64,000 nucleotides of DNA from Neoceratodus forsteri (taxonomy: Eukaryota; Chordata; Ceratodontiformes; Ceratodontidae): assembly GCA_016271365.2 (NCBI GenBank), contig CM028129.1, positions 1,009,745,501 through 1,009,809,500 on the forward strand, in the 5' to 3' direction. The notes below the pieces were generated by a model. The model was not told the origin of the DNA. It saw only the letters and a program-made list of their open reading frames with translations, and searched no databases. A program made the position numbers and the translations under genes. Below are positions 42,298 to 54,262 of the stretch, in pieces. Position 1 is the stretch's first letter. Each line of letters opens with the position of its first letter.

Positions 42298-43140
42298 ATA
42301 TGTTCTGGTAGTTCATATGTAAACAGGGCACAGCACTTGTTCAGGCAGTTTGTTAGCCAAATGGGGCACCACGTAAGTTCAGGTAGTTCATTAGGCAAAC
42401 AAGGTACAGCACTTGACCTATAGCTCAAAAGGGCAGTCTCAGTAATGAAGCGCTGTAACTTTAAGTGCAGTTCAATAAGCAGTTTGTCATACAAGTACAC
42501 TGTCACTTTAAACAGTTTGTATGGTTGTTGGTGCACGTTCAACAGTTTTTCAGTTGTTTGCCCCAACCCAAAAGTATCTGCTCCTGTGGAGTGGTGTTTA
42601 ATGTGCCCAGTGGGTTATTTCAGGTTACCCAACCCATACTATACTGGCTGTTATAGAGCCTTACTATTGTGCCCTATAGGCAGTCCCTTCACTGGAGCCT
42701 GGCTGGGCTCGACTTGACTCCAGTGGAGCTGACTTTCACTTGTCCCTGTGGGTAGTCCTGAGGTGAGTCGATACTTGCCAGCACATGTGGCCTTGGCCTC
42801 TTCACTTAGCGCCGCTTGGCACGGTTTAATGAAACAAAAAACCTGCGGCTGGGTTTTCTCTATCTGGGATATCCCACTCATTGCTCTGCCCTCTGGGAGC
42901 ACCATATTCAGAATAAGGGCCTCTCGCCCACTGCTTTGCCCTCCGGGCAGTTCTTATTAATTAAAATAAGGGCTGCTTGCCCACTGCTCCTCCCTCTAGG
43001 TGGTTCTTTGCTGGGGTCTTGCCCATCCCCCTCATGGTCTTGGCCGCTGCCACTTGTGCCATGTGATGCTCTCAATAAATATATATATATTTTTTTGATT
43101 AAACTGTTCTGACAGTCAGCACTTGCCTAGTGGTGCTGCC
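42285..43140 (+). repeat. Non-coding segment with short tandem repeats
   Basis: At 42285-42420 there are three degenerate copies of a gttcaggtagttcat(t/a)...gcaaacaaggtacagcac-type unit. At 42860-43015 there are three copies of a gcccactgctttgccctccgggcag...aataagggc-type unit of about 60 bases. A cluster of aataaata follows near 43074. The first unit reappears at 38190-38240, so this is the right half of the element broken by the antisense LINE. Confidence 0.55.
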
Positions 43141-43189
43141 ACTGACTCACTGTCCTCTCCCAGTGTGAAGAAATGCTGTCTTTATAACT

Positions 43190-43561
43190 CATACATCAAA
43201 GAAAAAACAGAAGAAAATTGGTACAAATGTAAAAAAAAAAAAACTAAAAAAAATGTTAAACCAAATTCAGAAGGAATAAACAAACAATGGAGTTCAATTT
43301 AGCAAACAAGCAAAATAAAGATAACATGAAGGGATTCTGCGGGTATGTAAACTCTTTACGGAAATCCAACAATGGTCTCACCACAATATCGCTAGACAAT
43401 AAAATTTATTGATGACCCAAAAGAAATGGGAGAAGTGTTTAATACATATTTTGCATCAGTATTCTCAAAAGCAGACCCTTATACATTTGACTTTGCACAA
43501 CACAACACGTCCACACTGGAATTAACCGAAGATGATCTAACAAATGTAATGCCCCTACAAA
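43190..43561 (+). pseudogene. CR1-superfamily LINE, piece 1 (pre-RT)
   Basis: Frames give KDNMKGFCGYVNSLRKSNNG, LDNKIY, and KEMGEVFNTYFASVFSKADP followed by LTEDDLTNVMPLQ. This is the segment directly before the RT core. It stops at tacaaa (43561); the continuing KINLLKHTHSAGPDNISP begins at 54267. Confidence 0.75.
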
Positions 43562-44430
43562 TAGGGATTTACTATAATGTCTTCCTGGGCTCCCTAATGC
43601 CCACTGTCAGGATGGTGTCCTGTCTGCAGTAATTCTAATTGTCTGCATGAGAGTGCTCTACAAAGCCTGCGTGCCTATCTCTTTAAGAGAGTACCTATGC
43701 TGTGTTAAAATTTCAGTCTGGGCTGGGTCTGAGTGATTTAAGCCTCACAACCAGCCAGACAGTCCCTTATTCTGCTCCATTCTACAGTCGCTACTTGCGC
43801 AGAGGGAGCTCTATTTGGGAAGGTGATTATCTGCTATAATAATAATGATAGAGGAGTTTGTCTAACCTGCTTTAAATTGCAGCTTGAACTTTTGAATAGG
43901 AGCCACCATCTTGATTCTGGACATCCATTGTTGGACCAATCGAACCTCAGGGGACCTAAAATGGAGACTGTCCCCAGAGGTCTTGTGGGATTGAACTTCT
44001 GTAGCATTTGTAGTTTTTAAGGGTTTGGCACCTAAATGGACCTGGAGGGGAGCCCTTCCTGTGACAGACAGTTCTCTTAGCCAACCTAACCTTTGGATCT
44101 CAGAGGAAATACCCAGAACTGCCTGAAGCAGAAGTCATTTGAGAGTTGGAGGTTGAAGAGTGAACAGCTAGAGCCATCGAGCTGCTGCTTCTAGTAGGAG
44201 AATAGGAGAATTGGCAGGAAGGCTCTGCTGTCCAGCCTGTCACATTCTCCAGGTTAAATCATCGCCTTGTGTGGGAAAATTGGACTTTTCTGACTGCAGA
44301 TGAGACCTGTATCCGAGAAGAGGAAAGTGTGTTATTGTTACTTGCAAGTGGACCGAAAACTTGCTCCAGAAATGATGGCCCGTCTGACGGTAGTAGAGAG
44401 CCTCAGATCGAAAGGTTTGCGCAGTGAAGC
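43562..44430. other. Unassigned segment, start of 10.7-kb insertion
   Basis: It holds no recognised gene. One open frame from 44299 (MRPVSEKRKVCYCYLQ...) runs 48 codons to the next CR1 and has no family I know. ctctttaagagag near 43680 is reminiscent of LTR leader sequence, but no repeat partner was found. Confidence 0.35.
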
Positions 44431-46950
44431 TGTAATTGGCAAATGATAGAAAGTATCCTTAGAATGGCAGAAAAAGGGGAGATATTGCTGATGGGGGATC
44501 TGAATCTGCCAGATGTTAACTGGAGTGCATTTGCAGCAGCCACTTCTAAAAGTGGGGTAATTCTAGATGCCCTACAGGGGGCATGTCTTGGACAACAAGT
44601 ATTGGAAGCCACTCAAGAGAGTAATCTTGGACCTGGTACTCTCAAATGGAGATGGCGAGAGGATCCTGAGATTTAGAAGTGGAGCCATCTGGGAAATGGT
44701 GACCATCAAACAGTATGGTTCATGATGAACACTGCGGTAGAGTCAAGCCATACAAAGGCAAAGGTACTGGACTCCAGGAGGGCTGACTTTGCCAAAATGG
44801 AGTGCGTGCTAAGAATGCACTAGCAAATGGGCAGGAAGGAGGGTGGAAGAACAATGGGGAATAATCAAAACTGCCATCACAGAGGCAACAAGCCTTTGTG
44901 TAAAGCAAATGAACAAAACAAAATGATGTAAGAAACCACTGTGGTTCTCAAAGGAGGTGGCAGGAAGGTTGGGGAGAAAAAATCATTCAGGAAGTACAAG
45001 GAATCACAGAAAGAGCAGGACAGAGAATTGTGTCAGTTAAAGCAAAAGAAAGCAGGGAAGGCAGTCAGAACAGCAAAGGCCCAGACCAAGGAAAAGATAG
45101 CCAACTCAGCTAAGAAGGGGGATAAAACCTTTTATAGGTAAATCTGGGAGTGAAGGAAGACCAAGGGAAGGATAGTGAGGCTTAATAAAGGGGAAGGGGT
45201 GGGCAGATGGTGACTGTGAAAAGGCAGAGATACTAAACAAATATTTTTGCTCAGTATTCACAAATGAAGAGGGGGAGGTACCTAAACCAAACAGTAGACA
45301 CAATCTGTATACGGGAGTTAATACCAGCCCATTCACCGAAGAAAGTGGTCTGAAAGAACTCACAAAACTGAAGGTGGATAAAGCAGTGGGGCCTGATGGA
45401 ATGGTCCCAGAATTCTAAAAGAACTAAGTGTAGCACTAGTGACACCACTGACTACCCTCTGACTAACAAATCTTGGGAGGATGGGATGGTACCTGAGGAC
45501 TGGAGGAGGGCAGATGTTATTCCACTTCACAAAAGTGGGAGCAGGGCAGAAGCAGGAAACTACAGACTTGTTAGTTTAACCTCAGTGATTGGGCAAATGA
45601 TGGAATCACTTCTGAATGAAAGAATTGTTGAGTACCTAGAGGCCAGAGGTGCACAGGACCCAAGGCAGCATGGATTCACAGGGGGAAAGGTCATGTCAGA
45701 CGAATCTAATAGATTTTTTGACTGGGTGACCAAAGTAGTAGATCAGGGAGGGGCTGTGTACATGGCCTACTTAGACTTTAGCAAGGCATTTGACACAGTC
45801 CCACACAAAAGATTAATATACAAGTTGGCCAGCCTGGGAGTGGTCCCAAGATGGTAGCCCGGGTAAAGAATTGGCTGGAGAACAGGACATAGAGGATAAT
45901 AGTAAATGGAGTCCACTCTGAAGAAAGGGGGGTTACTAGTGGGGTATTGCAGGGTTCAGTACTAGGACCGGTCCTCTTTAATGTCTTTATAAGCGACATT
46001 GCAGAGGAACTGAAAGGAAAAGTATGTCTCTCTGCAGACAACACAGAGATCTGCAACTGAGTTGATACACAAGGTAGGGGTGGAAAGGATGAGAAGGGAC
46101 TTGGCAAAGTTGGAGGAATGGTCAAATGTATGGCAGCTTAGATTCAGTGCTAAGAAGTGCAGTGTAATTCACCTGGGAAACAAAAACCCTGGGGAAGATT
46201 ACACAATGGGGGGTGAGATACTAACAAAATAAAAATGGAAAGGGACCTGGGGCAGTCATATCAGATGACCTAAAGGTGGGCAAACAATGTGAGAAGGCAG
46301 TAAGGGGGGTTGGGGGATACTGAGAAGCATAGGGAGAGGCATCACCAGTAGAAAACAGGAAGTTGTTATCCCTCTGTACAGACAGCTGATGAGACCCCAT
46401 CTGGAGTACTGCATGCAGTTCTGGAGACCCAGTCTCCACACAGACATAGACAGGATGGCAGCAGTCCAGAGGAGGGCAGCTAAAATGGTGCAGGGTCTGC
46501 ACCAGAAGACATATGAAGAGAGACTTAAGGAGCTTAATATGTATAGCCTCGAGGAAACGAGGGAGGGGTGGACATGATAGAAACTTTTAAGTACCTCAAG
46601 GGACTCAACAAAGTCCAAGAGGGCAGCATCTTTCAGAAAAGAGGTGTGCAAGAACAAGGGGGCACAATTTGAAGATAGAGTGGGGATGGCTCAGAGGTAT
46701 GGTGAGGAAGTATTTTTTCACGGAATAGGGTTGTGGATGCATGGAACAGCCTTCCTGAGGAAGTTGTGGAGTCAAAAACAGTGGTGGAGTTCAAGAATGC
46801 ATGGGACAGTCATAAGGCAATTCTAGTGGATGGGGGTAGGAAGAAGGTCGTTGGTTAACTAGGATCTGCAGCTTATCCATTAGGTAGGTATATGGGAGAC
46901 TGGTGGGACAAGTGGTCCTTATCTGCCATCAGATTCTATGTTTCTATGTA
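44430..46950 (+). pseudogene. CR1 LINE ORF2, copy F (long)
   Basis: It starts in the endonuclease (GEILLMGDLNLPDVNW, 44470), passes through the Lys-rich linker (about 44940-45140) and enters RT. RT motifs are MVPEDWRRADVIPLHKSGSR, NYRLVSLTSVIGQMMESLLN, YLDFSKAFDTVPHKRLIYKL at 45770, the GVLQGSVLGPVLF-like region near 45945 and an AD-N box near 46035 (gcagacaacaca, with the second Asp lost). The C-terminal RAAKMVQGLHQKTYEERLKE is at about 46475. The 3' end is attctatgtttctatg at 46930-46948. Frameshifts at about 45395, 45860 and 46020 inactivate it. Confidence 0.88.
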
Positions 46951-47088
46951 TCCGAACTGTGGCTAAGAAAGTGGAGTGTTGTAGATGTGCAGAATGTGTT
47001 CCGTGGATACTAATTTGGTTCCCCATGCCAAATTGCATGTCATGCCGCTGGAGGCTTTTCCAACATACAAAACGAACATTATCCAACT

Positions 47089-47260
47089 GTTTATTCTAGG
47101 GACATGGATATGTTGTTCATCCACACTCATTGGCAGTATCCTTGCCGCTTTAAATCTTGCGGAAGGTCTTCAAGCTTGCTCCTCCCACCCACCGGGTGGT
47201 ATAACTCGGCTCCGCCCATGGCGTAGATCTTCCTTACCGCTTGGAAGCTCAGGTTCCCTC
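47089..47260 (+). repeat. DIRS-A2 left inverted terminal repeat
   Basis: It pairs with about 52690-52875. Compared with its right partner it lacks single bases in ctctcggct and gcccc(a)tgacgcc, that is, the two repeats of one element differ by small deletions. Confidence 0.85.
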
Positions 47261-47354
47261 CTAACGCTCTGCGTTGCGACTGATTCCTATTTCTCCGTTT
47301 GCGGATTAAAATAAAAATTTGCAAAAGACTTCAGTCTTGATCCTCGCGACTGCG

Positions 47355-49617
47355 ATGGACAAATCGACTCCCGGATTCGGAGATGCCCATGCGGCAGAAG
47401 ATGTCTCGACGGATCCACACTCCACGTGTGTCTACTGCCTAGGCCTTGAGCACGACCGCAGGCTTCGACCTGTGCTCATCTTTCTGCCTCACGTCCTCGA
47501 ACCGTGCTGCCCGATTGCAACTGGGCGTCCGAGCGTTCCCTCGGTGAAGTCAGGAGGCCCGGTTGGCGGTGTCGGGCGGCGGCTTCACGGATCAGCCTCG
47601 AAAGGATGGTCGCCCTCGAAGAGGAGGCGGCGCGGGTCGATTTCCTCGGCCGCGGCATTTATCCCGCCTCTGGGTTCTTCCACACGGCTTCTTTAAGGAG
47701 CTTTGTCTGTCCCTCTCCACTAAAGGAGAAGGGCCTGCGTCTGCTGGACCTTATTCTCGGTCCAAAAGAGGGACAAGGGTAAGTCCCTCCGTCGGCCTCT
47801 TGGGAGCGGAAAGGTCCTCTCCCCGGGCCGTCGTCCGTCGGCTTCGGTCGACCGCTCGGCTTCGGCCACTGGCCTCACGGTGTCCCCGTCAGGTCAGTTG
47901 ACCGAGACTCCCACTGATGAAGTCGAGATTTTTCTCGACCCATTGGACGGGCTGTCGCCTTTAGCAGCCGAGATTCCCCTCTTCCCGGTTCCCCCGGGAG
48001 GAGTTGAGGATCCCGTGGGCTCGTCTGTGCCTCCGGTTCCGGAGCCCTCGGATGGACCTTCCGAGCCGAAGGGAGTGCCGGTTCCGGCCGACACCTCCCC
48101 GCACCGACCCCGGAAATTCCGGGACTCTCGGTCTCGGTCTCGGACCTCTTCGCGGTCCAGCCGTTCCCACCGTCATAGGCGGTCTCGGTCTCGGCACCGC
48201 GGTAAGCGGCGTCGCCGCTCGTCCTCCTCCTCGGATGAGGGGAGGCTTCTGCGTAAATTACGCCGGACGTACGAGGACCTTATGTTGCAACAGCTCCTCC
48301 TGGCCGGAATAAGCCGACCGGCGCCTTCCCCGCCATATGGTAACTGTCACCGAACGGCGACACAACCCCTGACTTGTCCGAGGAGCCTATACCCAGGCCG
48401 GTTGTTGGCCAAAACCAGCTGCTCCACCGATTCGGTGGAACTCGCCTCCACAGCCACCCAATTGGGGCTCCGACCAAGGATTCTCGTGGCCCTAGAGGTT
48501 TACCCCATCGGCTGTCAGTTACCCTCACTCCCGACCGACCTCGGCAGGTGAAGGGTAGCTCAGGCCAGAGGCAGCTCTTCGAGGACTCTTCCGAGTCCGA
48601 GATATTCCTCCTTCTTCTCAGCGACTGGACTTGGAGTCTTCAGGAGGTCAGTCAATGGACGATAGCCCGTCGTCCTTCCTAGGACTGCTTGCTCATCTCG
48701 GAGTCTACCGGGATGGAGCTCGAACCCGCTCAAACAGGCCAGGTATCCCCTCACGAGATTCTGGACCCGGGATTCTCCAGGCGGAGGCCTTTCGGTGGCC
48801 GAGGCCATAGTGGGTCCGGCACTTGATTTGGCAGCGCCCTGCTTCCTGCCCTGCGCCCGGCCAGGATGGCCAGGAAGTATCTGGTCCCCACGTTCCTTGT
48901 CGGGTTTCTGGAACACCCTCTGCTGAGGGTTGGTTACGACAGCGTTTTCGCGGCACCGCAACGCCAGGGATGTGGACAAACCTCCTGACAAGGAGTCCAA
49001 GAAATTGACTACGCCGGGCGAAAAGTCTACGCTAAGCCCTCTCTCGGCCTTCGTCAGGCCAGTTGGCCGTCCTCATGGCACATTTTTCTCATGCCTGTTG
49101 GGCTCCCTGGATGAGGTCATCCTCATCTTCCCCCGATCTACAGACTACGGTTAAGCAGGTGCGGACCAGGGCAGGGCAGTGGCCAAACAGCAGCTCCAGA
49201 CTGCTTTGGATATAGGGGACTCATGTGCCAGATCGGTGGCGGCACAGTGGCTATCGTCGGCGGGCTTGGCTGAGGATATCCACCTTTACTTCGGATACCC
49301 AGCACAAGTTGGCGGATGTTCCCTTTTTGGGGACTGACCTCTTCGGCCCTGGGGTGGAAGGTCACCTGCAGAGGATCGAGAAGTCCAATGCCACCTTGGA
49401 CTCGGTCTCTTCCGCTCAGAAGGACAAAGGCCGCAAACCACAGCCTAAGCCCTTTCGTCCTTCTGTGCCCCCGGCGCGCCCGGCCCAGCAACGTCAGGGC
49501 CAGCAGGCTCGGCCTTGGCATCCCAAACCCAAGCCGCCGGCTTCCTCTAACAGGAGGCAGGGAGGAAAGGGCCCAGGAGGTCCCTCGGCCGGTCCCTCCT
49601 CCAAGCCTGCCCAGTGA
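47355..49617 (+). pseudogene. DIRS-A2 Gag-like region
   Basis: It starts MDKSTPGFGDAHAAED at 47355 and here stays in frame into STCVYCLGLEHD, which supports that start for the family. The middle frame (47880-48551) is Ser/Arg-rich (RSRSRTSSRSSRSHRHRRSR), with EIFLDPLDGLSP before it. PPDKESKKL occurs near 48980 and a Pro-rich basic C-terminus (RPAQQRQGQQARPWHPKPKP) at about 49480. At least six frame changes are needed. Confidence 0.75.
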
Positions 49618-49619
49618 CG

Positions 49620-50400
49620 GGCTGAGGGGTGTCGCCCCCATCCCCGTCACCTTACCCCTGGGTCCCCCCGTGGGGGGACGGCTCCGGCACTTCCGTTCCA
49701 CCTGGTCCGCTGTTACCACGGACAGGTGGGTCTTGGAGGTGGTGGGAAGAGGCCTGCCTCTGGAATTCGAGCAGGCACCACCCTTCAGAGCCGTCGCCCC
49801 TCGGGGGCTTGAATCCCCAGCCTCACTGGCTCGTCGGCCGAACTCACTCTCCTCCTCCAGAAGGAGGTGGTAGAGGTGGTGGACCTCCTTCAGACCCAGG
49901 GTTTGTGTCCAGGTACTTCCTGGTTCGAAAGCAGACGGGGCTGGCGCCCATTCTCAACCTACCGACTAAACAAGTTCCTAAGGTCTCGAACCTTCAGGAT
50001 GGTCACTCTGGCTCAGATAATACCATCCTTGGGCACGGCGTGTGGTTCTGCTCTCTGGACTTGCAGGGGCGTTTTCACGTCCCTATCCGTCCGTCTCACC
50101 AGAGATTCCTTCGCTCCGAGCGGAAGGATCCCTCTTCGAGTTCCAAGCCATGCCCTTCGGCTTGTCTCCAGCTCCCAGGGTCTTCACCAAATGCATGGCA
50201 GTGGTGACAGCATTCCTGCGGCGCCGAGGGGTCCGGGTGTACCCTTACCTGGACGACTGGCTGATAGCAGCTCCCTCCAGGAAGGAGGCGGAGTGGTCCA
50301 GAGATCTGGCCCTCCAGGTCTGCTCTCAACTGGGCCTCCTTATCAACGAGGCCAAGTCGGAACTCGAGCGAAGCAGGTGATTCTATTCATCGGGCGCAGC
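49620..50400 (+). pseudogene. DIRS-A2 reverse transcriptase
   Basis: WVLEVVGRGLPLEFEQAPPF, then the SRYFLV region, NKFLRSRTFRMVTLAQIIPS, and frame 50042-50380 with MPFGLSPAPRVFTKCMAVVT and PYLDDWLIAAPSRKEAE, ending LLINEAKSELE. The catalytic box is intact but the domain is spread over three frames. Confidence 0.85.
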
Positions 50401-50459
50401 TCGACTCTCTTGAGCCAAGCGGCTCCGGCGGACAGGGCCAGGTTCTTTCCTCCTTTGCC

Positions 50460-51490
50460 CGATCATTTCTGGTTGGGCAGTTGCGCCTGCCGGGACTTCC
50501 TGCGCCTCCTGGGTCTCATGGCGGCCTGTACCAGCGTGGTCGTTGGGCCCGCTGGAACATACGTCCCTTCAGTGAGGACTGGCCAGCCAGTGGTCCTGGC
50601 AGCTGCGATCCTTGGACCAGCTTGTGTCGGTGACACAGGGGATGTGGAGCAGCTCTCCAGTGGTGGACCGTTCCAGATCATTTGCAGGAGGGCATCCCGT
50701 TACGTCCGCCCGAGCCGGCGGTCTCTCTGCCGACCGATGCCTCTCTGATGGGTTGGGGTGCCCATCTGGGGAACACGGGCTCATGGCCTCTGGTCCCCGC
50801 GGGAGTCCCGATGCCACATCAACCTGCTGGAGCTCCGAGCGGTCCGCCTAGCTCTCACCGCCTTTGCTCCGTTCCTCCGGGGTCAAATGGTCCGAGTCCA
50901 GACGGACAATACCACGACCATGTACTATCTAAACCGCCAGGGCGGGACGCGCTCCATGCTTCTATGCAAGGAAGCTCTCCGCATTTGGTCACTCGTGCGC
51001 AGCCTGGAGGCGGATCTCCTAGCCATTCACGTGGCAGGAGCCTCCAACACCCTGGCCGATGCCCTGAGCCGGATAGGGGCTGCATCCAAGTGGTCTCTCC
51101 TGCGGAGGTAGTACAGCATCTGTTCTCCCTTTGGGGCACACCTCAGGTGGACCTGTTTGCCTCCATGGAGAGCAGCGAAGCTGAGTCTGTTCCATGCCCG
51201 CCCCCTCAGCGGGGCTCGCTGCAGGGGATGCCTTCTCGAGGCAATGGACCCCGGGCCTCTTTACGCCTTTCCCCATTTCCCTTGATCCACAAGGTGCTTC
51301 TCAAGGAGGGACAAGGCGCAGGTGATTCTGATAGCCCCAGACTGGCCCCGCCAGTGCAGGTACCAGATCTCCTCAGTCTCAGCTCCAGGACTCCGCGGCA
51401 GCTTCCAGCTCGCCGGACCTGCTCTCAGTCAATCAGGGAAGGTGTTCCATCGGACCTTCAATCCCTGCACCTGACGGCCTGGTTCCTGGC
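50460..51490 (+). pseudogene. DIRS-A2 RNase H and methyltransferase-like region
   Basis: Frame 50758-51111 contains INLLELRAVRLALTAFAPFL, VRVQTDNTTTMYYLNRQGGT and HVAGASNTLADALSRIGA; LLELRA is the RNase H Glu motif, lost in A1. The methyltransferase-like DLFAS...APDWPRQCRYQ region follows in shifted frames. Confidence 0.8.
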
Positions 51491-51499
51491 TGCTAGAGT

Positions 51500-52505
51500 T
51501 CCAGGCCTTGGGTCTTTCCGGCGAGGTCCTCAATGTAGTTGAGGCGTCCGTAAGAGTCGACCAGAAAATGCTATGCCTTCAAATGGAAAAGGTTTTCCAT
51601 TTGGTGTCAGAACAGGGCTTGGACCCTTCCTCCTGTTCCTTGGCAAGCATCTTGGACTATTTATGGTCCCTTTCTAGTCAAGGGCTTAGGTCGGCGACCC
51701 TAAGGGTGCACCTGGCAGCCATCTCTGCTTACGGGCGCGGGCCGGGAAGCAGTCGATGGCAGGAGAAGGTGGTCTGGCGCTTTCAAAGGCCTTGATCACA
51801 TTTCCCTCAGTCGGGAACCCCCACCTCCGTGGGATCTACTGCTGGTACTGGCAAAGCTCATGGGCAAGCCATTCGAACCTATGCACAGGTGTGCTCTCTC
51901 TCACCTGTCGTGGAAGACCGCCTTCTTGGTGGCTATCCGTCAGCCAGAAGGATGGGAGAGCTCCAGGGCTTTCCATAGGAGTCTCCTTACCTGGTCTTCC
52001 ACAGGGACAAGGTTGTCCTGCGCCCCACCGAAATTCCTTCGAAGGTGGTGTCGGAGTTTCACCTTAACCAGGTGTTGACTCTGCGGTGTTCTACCCAATC
52101 ACACCTCGGAGGCCGAATATAGGCTCCATACTCTGGACCCTAGAAGGCGCTCGCTTATTATAAGGGCGCGACGGCTGAAATTCGGAGAGGTTCGCCAGCT
52201 GTTTGTCACCTACGCTGAAGCCGCATCTGGCAGACCTGCAGCCAAGCGGACGATAAGCAGGTGGGTAACCTCCTGCATAGATCTCTGCTATAAGTTGGCC
52301 GGGCATGGGCCTCCCAGGATAGAGCTCATTCTACCGCCATACTGCCTGTGATGGCTGCTTCCAGGGGCGTCCCTATCCAGGAAATCTGCAGGGCTGCTAC
52401 CTGGAAGTCAGCAAACACCTTCATTACCCATTACCACATCGACCTTGAGTCACGCCGGGATGCTGGTTTTGGGGCCTCGGTTCTCCAGTCTCTCTTTCCC
52501 AAGTA
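51500..52505 (+). pseudogene. DIRS-A2 tyrosine recombinase
   Basis: It aligns with DIRS-A1 13940-14947. The first Arg region near 51935 has lost bases (tccgtcagccagaaggatgg), and the HxxR region near 52325 is disrupted (attctaccgccatactgcct). The Tyr region ctggaagtcagcaaacacct...acccattaccacatcg is present near 52405. Non-functional. Confidence 0.85.
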
Positions 52506-52560
52506 AGTATATGGGGTGTGCGTCTTGCCTCCCTCCTCCCGGAGAACTGCTAGGAGTCTG

Positions 52561-52659
52561 CCAATGAGTGTGGATGAACAACATATCCATGTCCCTAGAA
52601 ATACAGGTTACTCACCTGTAACAGGAGTTCTAGGAATGGTATATGTTGTTCATCCACCA
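52561..52659. repeat. DIRS-A2 internal complementary region
   Basis: ccaatgagtgtggatgaaca...ctagaaat joined to acaggttactcacctgtaac...gttcatccac is the reverse complement of the two ends in tandem, as in A1. Confidence 0.9.
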
Positions 52660-52875
52660 CTCCTCCCGCCTCCCGGCTTCGACGCACAACCTGAGCTTCC
52701 AGCGGGCCAGATCTGGCGTCATGGGGCGGAGCCGAGAGTTATACCACCCGGGTGGGTGGGAGGAGCAAGCTTGAAGACCTTCCGGCAAGATTTAAAGCGG
52801 CAAGGATACTGCCAATGAGTGTGGATGAACAACATATACCATTCCTAGAACTCCTGTTACAGGTGAGTAACCTGT

Positions 52876-54262
52876 ATTTCTGCTTGACTCTGCCATCTCG
52901 ACCTAGGCTGCTGCTCACGAATCAGAGACGCTCTCGGTGAAGGACCTGCAACCCCCTGCTCACCACCACCACTGAAGAGGTTGCGACCACCAGGAGGTGA
53001 GTCGTGTAGACCCTGCTTCCCTGGCAATCCAGCACATCACCACAAGGTCTTCAGTCTCACCTGTCCTGCATCCTGGTCTGGGCAGCGTGAGTACAAATCA
53101 AGATAGCTTCCTGTAACAGCAGCTGCAATCATAGTGTATCATCTGATCATCTTTGTTCTGGGTTTATTGCAGTGGACTGCGCCATCCGGCTCCAGATTAC
53201 AAATATTTGGATTGTGGGCACGTTAACTGTTTTTCCTTCCTAAGGGCCCCAACAACAGCTGTAGCACCGGCCTCTGGCTCTCGGTAGGATTTTTTGTTTG
53301 GGGGTCCGGACTGGCTATGGAAAAAAAAAAGGTCCACAACCGAAAAGTGGGAGTCCTCGGAAAATTTCAAGGGGTCCCATTCAAATACATGGAGCCAGGC
53401 CCCTGCGCCAGCACTGCTTTTACTGTAGTATTCTGCAGAAAGCTCCATTAGTTTCTGTTGGGGCATTTTTATGTTTCAGAGGGTATATTCAAACAAATTA
53501 TGTCCACTGCTCAACTAACAAGAGGTTTGTTAGGTGAGCAGTAGCCTGGTGTTATAACTATCTCTGTAATATAAAAAAAATGCCCTAAAATGACTTCTTG
53601 GGGCTTGGTAGCGGAGGCGTCTCGGGGACTTCGCTAAAAAGTCAGCACGTCCCCATGTGCAAAATGGAGATAAGAGCGAGGCCAGCCCACATCCCCGAAA
53701 CCCCTTTGGCCTACCCTGGGCAGCGCTCCAGGCTAGCCTGTTTAACATACTGGGTACCCAGGGTTGTGGGACAGTGTCAGGGGACTTACAGTACATGCTG
53801 AATCTATTTGAATTCAATCAGAAGTGTCAATCATTTGCTAGATTCGCCCACCCTTGTTCACTCCTCCTAAATAAACCAGATTGTTGGTTTTCATGTTTAA
53901 CCTGGCTAGAGTGTATCTTATTGGTTGGGTTACAACCCTTACTATTGTGTTGTTGCATCACTGGCTTTATTTTCCAGGAGTCTCCAGGGCAGTTGCAGAG
54001 TATTCAGCCCTGGTGGTAAGTGTAAGGAGTGTGAGAATATTATTACTGTTATTTGGTGTATGGAATGTTTTATTATTTAGGCCACTAGAAGGGTTGGTGG
54101 GTGGTTATAGCATCCCGGAGGGCTATACCAAAAGCAGCTATGCTACCCTAATACCATTCCTCCAGGTGGAGGCACCTGTTCACTGAACTCAGACCCCTCA
54201 ACCTGTGCATAGTCACTCGGGCAGGGGGAGTAGCCCATAGGGTGGCGCCACCTAGGGGTTAC
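52876..54262. other. Unassigned segment, end of 10.7-kb insertion
   Basis: No recognised gene. A possible LTR spans about 53776 (tgtcagggga) to 54264 (ggggttaca), with TG...CA ends and aataaa near 53871. No flanking duplication or matching partner LTR was found, so it stays tentative. Confidence 0.3.

Larger units (their letters stand above)
38260..42330 (-). mobile_element. CR1-group LINE with ORF1 esterase, antisense
   Basis: The minus strand has the end of ORF1 (SGNH-esterase-like, 42031-42297), endonuclease (about 41500-41740), linker (40865-41158), RT (about 39000-39980) and C-terminus (38311-38724). A plus-strand CR1 (39990-40885) is inserted between linker and RT. The flanking sequences on both sides share an aaatggggcac(c)acg(c/t)aagttcaggtag phrase (38198-38230 and 42357-42390), so it landed inside a tandemly repeated element. 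Confidence 0.75.
47089..52875 (+). mobile_element. DIRS-type retrotransposon, copy A2
   Basis: It is the same subfamily as DIRS-A1, about 5.79 kb, with both terminal repeats and an internal complementary region (52561-52659). It begins (t)tattctagggacatgg and ends aggtgagtaacctgt. Its reading frames are broken far more often than in A1, nearly always by losses of one to three bases. Flanking DNA shows no long target duplication. Confidence 0.92.
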
